From Lachnospiraceae bacterium UBA3821 (GTDB lineage Bacteria; Bacillota; Clostridia; Lachnospirales; Lachnospiraceae), in assembly GCA_002368865.1 (NCBI GenBank), contig DFDT01000010.1, forward strand, positions 1 to 13,370: a stretch of 13,370 nucleotides of DNA. The letters are read 5' to 3'. A program made the translations under genes and the position numbers. Below are positions 1 to 6,136 of this stretch, piece after piece; position 1 is the stretch's first letter, and the number at the start of each line of letters is the position of its first letter. A model generated the notes under the pieces. That model was not told the DNA's origin and searched no databases. It saw only the letters and a list, made by a program, of their open reading frames with translations.

Positions 1-1187
1 GCCTCATCCACCAGGTCAATGGCCTTATCCGGCAGAAACCGGTCAGAGATATATCTGTGAGACAACACAGCCGCGCTCACCAACGCATTATCCATGATCT
101 TCACGCCATGATACACCTCATAGCGCTCCTTCAGACCACGCAGGATCGAAATGGTATCCTCCACGGTGGGCTCATCCACCATAACGGGTTGGAACCTGCG
201 CTCCAGTGCGGGATCCTTCTCAATATACTGTCTGTACTCATCCAGTGTGGTGGCACCGATACAATGCAGCTCGCCTCGTGCCAACATGGGTTTCAGCATA
301 TTGCCCGCATCCAGTGCGCCGTCCGTCTTGCCCGCGCCCACAATGGTATGCAGCTCATCAATGAACAGAATGATCTGTCCGTCGCTGCCCTTTACATCCT
401 CCAGCACCGCTTTCAGACGTTCCTCAAACTCACCGCGGTATTTGGCGCCTGCTACCAATGCGCCCATATCCAGTGCAAAAATCTTCTTATCCTTCAGTCC
501 CTGGGGTACATCTCCCCGCACGATACGCTGCGCCAATCCTTCCACCACAGCAGTCTTACCCACGCCGGGCTCTCCGATCAGCACCGGGTTATTCTTGGTC
601 TTTCGGGACAGAATGCGGATCACATTCCGGATCTCGCTGTCCCGCCCGATGACAGGGTCCAGCTTCTGGTTTCTGGCTTTTTCCACCAGATCCTGCCCAT
701 ATTTCTCCAACGTGTCATAGGTAGCCTCAGGATTGTCGCTGGTCACCCGCTGATTACCCCGCACCGTAGACAGCGCCTGTAAAAAGCGCTCCCTGGTGAT
801 ACCGTACTCCTTGAATATCTGGGCAATCTCCTTGTTGGGCTCCTTGATCATAGACAAAAACAGATGCTCCACGGAGACATACTCGTCCCCCAGCTGCTTT
901 GCCTCATTCTCCGCATCCACCAGCACGCGGTTCAGATACTGTCCGATAAAGACCTGTCCGCCCTGTACCTTGACGCGCTTATTCAACGCCTGCTCCACCC
1001 GGTTCAGAAAATGATCCTTGTCAATCCCCATCTTCTCGATCAGCTTCAGGATCAGACTGTCCTCCACGGACAACAGACTCTTTAACAAATGCTCCTGCTC
1101 GATCTCCTGGTTGCCGTATTCATACGCCAGCTTCTCGCATCCGTTCACGGCTTCCATGGATTTCTGCGTAAATTTCTGTATGTTCAT
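1..1187 (-). CDS. clpB: ATP-dependent disaggregase ClpB, N-terminal part (truncated by window edge)
   Basis: ClpB is the cytosolic AAA+ chaperone that works with DnaK/DnaJ/GrpE to pull proteins out of aggregates. The minus-strand frame runs open to the window edge, giving 395 codons of a protein that is usually about 860 residues. Visible in order: the Clp N-domain (about residues 1-145, beginning [14 protein letters not shown]), then NBD1 with Walker A GEPGVGKT (about 205-212), Walker B ILFIDELH (about 273-280), the pore-loop KYRGEFEER (about 249-257), and an ERRF arginine-finger region (about 329-332). It ends in the family motif DKAIDLVDE. The M-domain and NBD2 lie outside the window. The ATG at 1187 is preceded by AGGGGGAG at good spacing. 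I saw no CIRCE element or CtsR heptad pair upstream, so heat-shock control is not evident in the sequence. Identification is firm; only the C-terminal part is unseen. Confidence 0.97.
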   Translation of the reverse strand, partial: MNIQKFTQKSMEAVNGCEKLAYEYGNQEIEQEHLLKSLLSVEDSLILKLIEKMGIDKDHFLNRVEQALNKRVKVQGGQVFIGQYLNRVLVDAENEAKQLGDEYVSVEHLFLSMIKEPNKEIAQIFKEYGITRERFLQALSTVRGNQRVTSDNPEATYDTLEKYGQDLVEKARNQKLDPVIGRDSEIRNVIRILSRKTKNNPVLIGEPGVGKTAVVEGLAQRIVRGDVPQGLKDKKIFALDMGALVAGAKYRGEFEERLKAVLEDVKGSDGQIILFIDELHTIVGAGKTDGALDAGNMLKPMLARGELHCIGATTLDEYRQYIEKDPALERRFQPVMVDEPTVEDTISILRGLKERYEVYHGVKIMDNALVSAAVLSHRYISDRFLPDKAIDLVDE

Positions 1188-1277
1188 AATCACTCCCCCT
1201 TTCGCAATCTCAAAGACTGCGGCAGTAAAACCAAAAGAAAATGCCTGCATGCTACAGGTTCCTTTGTTTCTAAGAAC

Positions 1278-1305
1278 AATATAGCACGCAGACACTGAAA
1301 TTCAA
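1278..1305 (-). promoter_or_regulatory. Candidate sigma-A promoter of clpB
   Basis: On the minus strand, -35 TTGAAT (1300-1305), a 16-bp spacer, and -10 TATATT (1278-1283). This predicts a start near 1271 and a leader of about 84 bases before the clpB ATG. No CIRCE inverted repeat overlaps it. The match is moderate, but it lies in the only gap between clpB and the gene upstream. Confidence 0.5.
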
Positions 1306-1332
1306 TAAAAAATATATAAAGTTTCCGTAAAA

Positions 1333-2292
1333 CTATTGTTTTATCTTTTCTACGATTTTTTGAGCTTTCTCATATTCTTCCACCGTTGTATCAAGCACCT
1401 CACATGCGACCTTCAGATCAACCCCCATATTTTTTATGATTTTCGCAACATCCTCTATCAACTTCCGGCTCGCACCATACCGATCGCCTACATCATATCC
1501 CTCACCGTATCCTTCGCCATATCCTTCGCCGTACCCCTCATCAAATCCCTCGTCATGACTGATCTGCTTAATCTCCCAACTCTGCATATACCTCACCCCA
1601 ATCTCCGAATTCTCTTTGATCTTCTCCACCATTTTCTGAATCGTTTCAAGATTAGAATTCGTCACATTCCGCTGTCTGCTGTCCGCCATGTAACGTAACA
1701 GTTCCACGAGTTCTTTGTTCTCTGCGCCTTTCTTGCCGTAGGTATACAAAAATATCGTTCTGACGCCGTCATCATACTCCAGATCCGGTTCTTCTTCGCA
1801 GGTATTCCGAAACGTATACATCATCCGATCCCGACCAAAAGGGTCATAGTTCGAAATCATGATCAGTGTCACGTTCTTCATATCCTTATACTTCACACCT
1901 GCTGTGAGCAGTTTTGAGTCGATCAGCGCACGGTAATACCGCATGCGCCTCTCTTCACTGTCCGAATGATAGGTATTCGGCTCAATGTCAAATACCTCCG
2001 GCTTGATCGGGACGATCATCATCTCCACATCTTCTCCTTCACCCACACAAGCCTCCACATAACTGTCCATCTGAACCCCATGCTGTCCGGGATTCCTTCC
2101 CTGCTCTGCAAACTGTGAAAAAAGTCGGATCTTCGTAACTTTCTTCTGCAAGATTGTTTCTAAGAGGATTCTCACAAATTCCTTCGCACGCTCTGTATCC
2201 TCCTGCATCTCTAACTCATTAAACAAAAAGTTATCGATCACGTTCAGATCCTCAAATTTCTTTTGTACACTGCCTAATTCTGTTTTCGCCAT
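1333..2292 (-). CDS. Rpn / PD-(D/E)XK nuclease family protein (transposase-like), with Gly-Glu-Gly-Tyr repeat tail
   Basis: 319 residues. It resembles the Rpn/PDDEXK_2 family (often called putative transposase), whose characterised members are DNA endonucleases that promote RecA-independent recombination. Visible family marks: GVQMDSYVE with D76, FDIEPN with E104, then ERRMRYYRALIDSKLL, and the strongly conserved YDPFGRDRMMYTFRNTCEE block (about 149-168). The position after E-X, commonly Q or K in this fold, is N106; this EPN form looks like a recurrent subgroup. A tetrapeptide repeat (residues 247-266) precedes a hydrophobic C-terminal helix region. The start is the ATG at 2292 preceded by GGAGG with 6-base spacing. 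The gene stands alone, and its surroundings and codons are more A/T-rich than the copper genes, which fits horizontal movement. Family assignment is confident. Actual nuclease activity is inferred, and a partner or target is unknown. Confidence 0.85.
   Translation of the reverse strand: MAKTELGSVQKKFEDLNVIDNFLFNELEMQEDTERAKEFVRILLETILQKKVTKIRLFSQFAEQGRNPGQHGVQMDSYVEACVGEGEDVEMMIVPIKPEVFDIEPNTYHSDSEERRMRYYRALIDSKLLTAGVKYKDMKNVTLIMISNYDPFGRDRMMYTFRNTCEEEPDLEYDDGVRTIFLYTYGKKGAENKELVELLRYMADSRQRNVTNSNLETIQKMVEKIKENSEIGVRYMQSWEIKQISHDEGFDEGYGEGYGEGYGEGYDVGDRYGASRKLIEDVAKIIKNMGVDLKVACEVLDTTVEEYEKAQKIVEKIKQ
1495..1554 (-). repeat. Five 12-bp tandem repeats inside the Rpn-like gene
   Basis: Five consecutive degenerate 12-bp units encode DEGF-DEGY-GEGY-GEGY-GEGY (residues 247-266). 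Units 2 and 3 (1507-1530) differ at one base only. In-frame copy change would alter only tail length. Similar Gly-Glu-Gly-Tyr/Phe stretches are common near the C-terminus of this family. Confidence 0.85.
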
Positions 2293-2340
2293 ATGCTACC
2301 TCCATTATAATCGTATTGCCTCGAATGCGCAAGTCTGAAC

Positions 2341-2378
2341 ATGATTTGATATATTGTTGATTTATGATGATTTGATAT
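2341..2378. repeat. 12-bp direct repeat upstream of the Rpn-like gene
   Basis: ATGATTTGATAT occurs exactly at 2341-2352 and 2367-2378, a 26-bp offset (about two and a half helical turns). It lies in the 333-bp A/T-rich gap (2293-2625) between the Rpn-like gene and the small ribbon-helix-helix-like gene, so it could be an operator. Otherwise I see no clear promoter or structure in that gap. Confidence 0.6.
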
Positions 2379-2625
2379 CTCCGATTGTTCTTAAAAATAT
2401 TACATGTCTTATTGTTGCTTTAAAATTTTCATAAATTTTTACAAATGAAAAGGTGACCGAACCGGCCTATCATCGACGTTCAGACATATTCACATAGAGT
2501 TATGATTTTAAAGTGTAGCATTTATTATTTTCATTGTCAATACACTATTTTGCTTTTTCTAAAAAGGATACTATTCACTATATATTTTGTACATAATGCA
2601 ATACAATAAAAATGGAGGTGTTGAG

Positions 2626-2802
2626 ATGGCATTTCAAATTAAACCGGATCAAAAAGAAACTGAAAATAAAACAATTCGTTTTCCTGTACTGTTAATCCAA
2701 CAGATAGAAGCCGCAATCCAAGGCAAGGAAACTACATTCAGCGGTTTTGTTATACAAGCCTGCGAATATGCTTTACAAAATATGGATCCCAACAACAAAT
2801 AA
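2626..2802 (+). CDS. Small ribbon-helix-helix-like protein (58 aa)
   Basis: The likely product is 58 residues starting MAFQIKPDQKE. The pattern fits the Arc/YlcI-YnfO type ribbon-helix-helix fold: a charged N-terminus, a short strand NKTIRFP (about 14-20), helix A VLLIQQIEAAIQ (about 21-32), a turn, and helix B TFSGFVIQACEYAL (about 37-50). Such proteins are usually dimeric DNA-binding repressors or antitoxins. The ATG at 2626 is chosen because GGAGG (2614-2618) sits 7 bases before it; an upstream in-frame TTG at 2587 has no ribosome site. It is transcribed divergently from the Rpn-like gene across an A/T-rich gap, and a 15-bp inverted repeat begins right after its stop. No toxin gene lies beside it in the usual overlapping arrangement. 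Coding status is fairly sure; DNA binding is inferred from the pattern. Confidence 0.72.
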   Translation: MAFQIKPDQKETENKTIRFPVLLIQQIEAAIQGKETTFSGFVIQACEYALQNMDPNNK

Positions 2803-2845
2803 AGAAACTTGTATACCACTCCAACATCACGGTATACAAGTTTCT
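2803..2845. terminator. Perfect 15-bp inverted repeat between convergent genes (possible terminator)
   Basis: Arms 2803-2817 and 2831-2845 are perfect complements around a 13-base loop and contain the palindrome GTATAC. The hairpin starts at the base after the small gene's stop and lies 35 bases beyond the copA stop. Reading copA, it is followed by a T-rich but broken tract (TTATTTGTTG); reading the small gene, there is no T tract. It is A/T-rich for a terminator, so an operator or mobile-element remnant is possible. Confidence 0.5.
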
Positions 2846-2880
2846 CTATTAACAGATTAGATATACGAGGCGTTTCTTTC

Positions 2881-3090
2881 TTACGCGATCTGCGTCACTT
2901 CATACCCAGCATCCACGATGACTGCCTTCAACGCGTCGTCCGCCACATCACCGGAAAGTTCCACTGTCGCGGTCTTGTCCTCCAGACTCATGGTGACGCT
3001 CGTCACCCCCTCCACACCTTCCAGTGCCTTCTGAACTCTGCCGGTACAATGCTGACACATCATTCCTTCCACTGTGATCACTTTTTTCAT
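2881..3090 (-). CDS. Nested CopZ-like copper chaperone reading frame within the 3' end of copA
   Basis: In the same frame as copA, an ATG at 3090 begins a 69-residue unit [15 protein letters not shown]..., which is the length and layout of free CopZ chaperones (beta-alpha-beta-beta-alpha-beta ferredoxin-like HMA fold, C12 and C15 binding Cu(I)). A full AAGGAGG (3098-3104) lies exactly 7 bases before this ATG, a better ribosome site than the one for copA itself, and copA reads those bases as Gln-Gly-Gly. Upstream of it the pump has a natural end after TM8 (ALRLRRFR) and a short polar linker. So internal initiation could make free CopZ from the copA message, delivering Cu(I) to the pump or to CsoR. 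The alternative is that two adjacent genes fused by loss of the copA stop and the ribosome site is a relic. The domain is certain; separate translation is inference. Confidence 0.6.
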   Translation of the reverse strand: MKKVITVEGMMCQHCTGRVQKALEGVEGVTSVTMSLEDKTATVELSGDVADDALKAVIVDAGYEVTQIA

Positions 3091-5685
3091 GTTTGTTCCT
3101 CCTTGTATGTTATTATTTGTTATCATTTCCTTTTCCGTCTCCGGCACTGTTTTTTGTCCGGTCTGCCCAAACGCACTTCTGAAACGCCTGAGCCGCAACG
3201 CATTGGTTACCACGAAGATGCTGCTCATGCTCATGGCAGCGGCGCCGAACATGGGGGTCAGCCGGAGACCAAACGCCGGATACAAAAGCCCTGCTGCCAG
3301 AGGGATTCCGATACAATTGTAGAAAAAGGCCCAGAACAGATTCTGCTTGATATTGCGGATCACCGCCCGACTGAGCTGCATGGCGGTCACCGCATCCCGC
3401 AGATCACTCTTCATCAGCACAATATCCGCGCTCTCAATCGCCACATCCGTCCCTGCACCGATTGCAATTCCCACATCTGCAGCCACCAGTGCCGGCGCGT
3501 CATTGATTCCGTCACCCACCATCGCCACTTTACGACCTGCCGCCTGAAGTTTTCGGATCTCCTGCTCTTTGTCCTGGGGCAGCACCTCTGCAATCACCTG
3601 TGACAGGCCCAGCCGTCTGCGCACAGCCTCCGCCGTACGCTTGTTGTCCCCGGTGAGCATGACCACGGATATTCCCATTTTATGCCACGCCTGGATTGCC
3701 GCCAGCGAACTGCCTCTGACGCCATCCGCCACTCCGATGATACCCAGTACCTGTTTTGCATCCGCCAACAGAAGCGGCGTCTGCCCTTCATCCGCCAACC
3801 CATTCAGTGCCTGTGTGATCTGCTCTGAATCTGCATTTTCTATGTGTTTTTCCTTCAGGTAAGCCTGATTACCCACATAGATCCTGGTGCCTGCCCGGAT
3901 ACATTGCACCTCCGGCATCTTTATTTTTTGCTGTCCGGAGACATGATCCGGATTTACTGTCGCCACAGGACCGTCTGTCAGATTCGGATCTGCAACGCAT
4001 ACATCCTGTGCGATCACACCTTCCACGCCTCTGCCAAACACCGCCAGAAAATCATTCACTGCAATCTTCGGGCAGCCCTGTTTCTCAGCCTCTTTTACCA
4101 CAGCTTCCGCCAGCGGATGTTCACTCTTTTGTTCCAATGCCGCTGCCACGGTGAGAAGTGTCGCAAGGCTCAACCCCGGCACATAGCTTCCCTGACTCAT
4201 CACTTTCAGCTTTCCCTCGGTGATGGTACCTGTCTTATCCAGCACCACCGTATCCACATTCCGCGCCGTCTGCAGCGCTTCACCGGATTTGATGAGAATA
4301 CCGTGGTTCGCTCCCACACCCGTGCCTACCATGATTGCTACAGGCGTGGCCAGTCCCAACGCACAGGGACAGGAGATCACCAGCACCGCAATGGCAGTGG
4401 AGATAGCAAACTCCGCATCCGCCCCGGCGATCAGCCAGCCGATCAGTGTCATGAGGGAAATTCCCATGACCACGGGCACAAACACGCCTGCCACTTTGTC
4501 CGCAAGCTGTGCGATCGGTGCTTTGCTTCCCGAAGCCTCCTCCACCAGGCGGATGATCTGTGCCAGAGTCGTGTCATCCCCCACGCGCTCGGCAAGGCAT
4601 TTTAAGAAACCTGCTTTATTCATGGTCGCGGAAACCACTTTGTCTCCCGTCCGCTTCTCCACAGGGACGCTCTCCCCCGTGATCGCAGCTTCATCCACAC
4701 TGGAATTGCCCTCCAACACGACACCGTCCACAGGGATCAGGCTCCCCGGCTTCACCAGGAAAATATCTCCCGCCGCCAGCGCTTCCGTGGGTACTTCCTC
4801 CTCCGTGCCGTCTGCCTTCAGGCGGATCGCCGTCTTGGGCGAAAGGTCCATCAGCTTCGTGATAGCCTCACTGGTTTTGCCCTTGGAACGACTCTCCAGA
4901 TATTTTCCCACCGTGATCAATGTTAAGATCATGCCCGCCGACTCAAAATACAGGTCATGAGCGTAATGCTCCACCACATCCATAGCGCTATGCCCCAGTC
5001 CATATGCGATCCGATACATGGCAAAGATGCCGTATCCCATGGACGCGGAAGCTCCCACCGCGATCAGGCTGTCCATATTCGGCGACAGATGGGCAAGGGT
5101 CCGAAAACCCACTGTAAAAAATTTGCGATTCATATATAAGATGGGCAGCACCAGCAAAAACTGCGTCATGGCAAAGATCATGGCGTTTTCATTGCCGTGC
5201 AGATAATCCGTCACAAACGCCGGTACGGGAATTCCCGTCCATTCATGAATCATATGGTGCATGGACACATACATGAGCGGAATCAGAAATCCGATGGATA
5301 TTCCCAACCGCCGCTTCATGGCTCTGCTCTCCTCCTGCGCTTTGCGCAACAGCTCCTCCTTGCCCGATGCCGCGTTTTTCCTGCATCCGAAGGATGCAGG
5401 TCCAAAGGATGCATATCCGAAGGCTGCATCTCCGCCGGACGCACCACTGCCGGCTGCTCCGCCGGACGCCCCTCCGCTCATTTTTTCCGCGCCATATCCG
5501 GCCTTTACCACCGCCTGCACGATGTCCGCTTCCCGCAATAGATTCTCGTCATAGGTGATATCCATGGTTTCCGTCAACAGATTGACGGATGCCTTTTCTA
5601 CCCCGTCCAATTTACTTGCCGCCTTCTCCACATGGGAAGAACAGGCTGAGCAGGTCATCCCCGAAATATGATACCGCTCCTTCAT
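2881..5685 (-). CDS. copA: Copper-exporting P1B-type ATPase with fused C-terminal CopZ-like domain
   Basis: 934 residues. It pumps Cu(I) out of the cytoplasm across the inner membrane at the cost of ATP. Order: HMA domain with GMTCSAC (C12, C15); a Gly/Ala/Ser/Phe repeat linker (about 70-102); membrane segments; actuator TGES (336-339); the CPC ion site (439-441); phosphorylated D483 in DKTGT; the HP motif (523-524); GDGIND (724-729); YN in TM7 (789-790) and MSMSS in TM8 (818-822). The last three ion-site motifs (CPC, YN, MSxSS) are the Cu(I)-specific set. The N-domain carries an insert of about 40 residues after GRGVEG. Residues 866-934 are a full second HMA domain with MCQHC. The ATG at 5685 has AGGAG 8 bases upstream; the in-frame TTG at 5703 lacks a ribosome site. 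The gene follows csoR by 21 bases and should be co-transcribed under CsoR control. Confidence 0.96.
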   Translation of the reverse strand: MKERYHISGMTCSACSSHVEKAASKLDGVEKASVNLLTETMDITYDENLLREADIVQAVVKAGYGAEKMSGGASGGAAGSGASGGDAAFGYASFGPASFGCRKNAASGKEELLRKAQEESRAMKRRLGISIGFLIPLMYVSMHHMIHEWTGIPVPAFVTDYLHGNENAMIFAMTQFLLVLPILYMNRKFFTVGFRTLAHLSPNMDSLIAVGASASMGYGIFAMYRIAYGLGHSAMDVVEHYAHDLYFESAGMILTLITVGKYLESRSKGKTSEAITKLMDLSPKTAIRLKADGTEEEVPTEALAAGDIFLVKPGSLIPVDGVVLEGNSSVDEAAITGESVPVEKRTGDKVVSATMNKAGFLKCLAERVGDDTTLAQIIRLVEEASGSKAPIAQLADKVAGVFVPVVMGISLMTLIGWLIAGADAEFAISTAIAVLVISCPCALGLATPVAIMVGTGVGANHGILIKSGEALQTARNVDTVVLDKTGTITEGKLKVMSQGSYVPGLSLATLLTVAAALEQKSEHPLAEAVVKEAEKQGCPKIAVNDFLAVFGRGVEGVIAQDVCVADPNLTDGPVATVNPDHVSGQQKIKMPEVQCIRAGTRIYVGNQAYLKEKHIENADSEQITQALNGLADEGQTPLLLADAKQVLGIIGVADGVRGSSLAAIQAWHKMGISVVMLTGDNKRTAEAVRRRLGLSQVIAEVLPQDKEQEIRKLQAAGRKVAMVGDGINDAPALVAADVGIAIGAGTDVAIESADIVLMKSDLRDAVTAMQLSRAVIRNIKQNLFWAFFYNCIGIPLAAGLLYPAFGLRLTPMFGAAAMSMSSIFVVTNALRLRRFRSAFGQTGQKTVPETEKEMITNNNIQGGTNMKKVITVEGMMCQHCTGRVQKALEGVEGVTSVTMSLEDKTATVELSGDVADDALKAVIVDAGYEVTQIA
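5386..5475 (-). repeat. Degenerate 15-bp tandem repeats in the copA linker
   Basis: About six 15-bp units encode pentapeptides of the type A-S-F-G-x and A-S-G-G-x. The three best units are 5386-5400, 5401-5415 and 5416-5430. They form the flexible linker between the first metal-binding domain and the first membrane segment. Next to them, 5380-5400 is a 9-bp perfect inverted repeat with a 3-base loop. Confidence 0.75.
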
Positions 5686-5706
5686 TTCCACATCTCCTGA
5701 CAATCT

Positions 5707-6012
5707 TTATTTAAGTTTTTTGATCAGTTCAACGGTCTCATCCACAACTTCCAGATTACCGTTTTGAATCTCTTCCGTAACACAGGTTTCCATATGCGTC
5801 TTTAACACCATATATCCGAAAGCCTGCAGCGCACTCTCCACCGCCGCCACCTGCGTCAAAATGTCCCCGCAGTACCGGTTCTCATCCAACATTTTAGAAA
5901 TTCCGTTTAACTGCCCTGTCATGCGGCTCAGACGGTTCTTCAGCTGTTTCAATTCCTTCTCCGATCTGGGTTTTGACTTCTGATGATGTCCGCAACAGCC
6001 CTTTTCTTCCAT
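5707..6012 (-). CDS. csoR: Copper-sensing repressor CsoR
   Basis: 101 residues, all-helical DUF156 family repressor that releases operator DNA when it binds Cu(I). The Cu-sensing set is present: C48 in ENRYCGDIL, and H73 and C77 in LKTHMETCV, which correspond to the Cys-His-Cys of the copper branch rather than the formaldehyde or persulfide branches. RLSRMTGQLNGI (about 28-39) is the typical first helix. The N-terminus carries an extra metal-ligand-like cluster CCGHH (6-10). The ATG at 6012 follows GGAGG with 7-base spacing; the longer frame from 6036 has no suitable ribosome site. It is the first gene of the csoR-copA operon, with copA 21 bases downstream. Two matching 17-bp inverted repeats in its promoter region are the expected autoregulatory operators. 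Identification is firm. Confidence 0.95.
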   Translation of the reverse strand: MEEKGCCGHHQKSKPRSEKELKQLKNRLSRMTGQLNGISKMLDENRYCGDILTQVAAVESALQAFGYMVLKTHMETCVTEEIQNGNLEVVDETVELIKKLK

Positions 6013-6041
6013 ATGTGTTCCTCCCATGTATTTCATCTAAA

Positions 6042-6060
6042 AATACCCCGCAGGGGTATT
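6042..6060. promoter_or_regulatory. CsoR-type operator 2 (in csoR leader)
   Basis: Perfect inverted repeat AATACCCC-GCA-GGGGTATT. Its 17-bp core (6043-6059) has the ATACCC...GGGTAT layout seen in known CsoR operators and in operator 1. It lies just downstream of the predicted transcription start, so bound CsoR would block elongation. Read as RNA it also makes an 8-bp hairpin followed by five T. Confidence 0.75.
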
Positions 6061-6073
6061 CTGTTCTTTTATC

Positions 6074-6102
6074 AGAATATACCCCCACTGGGTATTTGTC
6101 AA
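6074..6102 (-). promoter_or_regulatory. Promoter of the csoR-copA operon
   Basis: On the minus strand, perfect -35 TTGACA (6097-6102), 17-bp spacer, -10 TATTCT (6074-6079). Predicted start near 6067, with a leader of about 55 bases. The spacer is occupied by CsoR operator 1. Confidence 0.75.
6079..6095. promoter_or_regulatory. CsoR-type operator 1 (between -35 and -10)
   Basis: ATACCC-N5-GGGTAT, the same 17-bp layout as operator 2, with centres 36 bp apart. It fills almost exactly the spacer between the -35 and -10 boxes of the csoR promoter, the classic position for repression. Confidence 0.75.
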
Positions 6103-6136
6103 GTACGGATATTTTGAAATCTCTCATCAAAATCTC

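Noticed and set aside
57..782. Long plus-strand open frame antisense to clpB
   Set aside because: It is the shadow of a strongly conserved ClpB frame, with no ribosome site and a His/Gln/Leu-rich translation with no recognisable domain. The same applies to plus-strand frames at 3844-4605, 4220-4960 and 10262-10729.
1188..1332. Possible CIRCE or CtsR heat-shock operator before clpB
   Set aside because: A TAGCAC fragment near 1282 resembles part of CIRCE, but the second arm and spacing are missing, and no GGTCAAA heptads are present.
2304..2332. TTGCGC-17-TATAAT promoter for the Rpn-like gene
   Set aside because: The boxes look good, but transcription would begin about 5 bases before the ATG and lose the GGAGG ribosome site, so this is probably a chance match.
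2587..2625. Upstream TTG start for the small ribbon-helix-helix-like protein
   Set aside because: No ribosome site before it, whereas GGAGG sits 7 bases before the ATG at 2626.
1333..2802. A classical toxin-antitoxin pair formed by the Rpn-like gene and the small protein
   Set aside because: The genes are divergent and separated by more than 300 bases, unlike the overlapping co-directional layout of known pairs; kept only as a weaker module hypothesis.
5380..5400. A UUCG tetraloop RNA hairpin in the copA message
   Set aside because: CTTCGG is present, but the perfect 9-bp pairing register leaves a three-base loop, and shifting to the tetraloop register breaks the stem.
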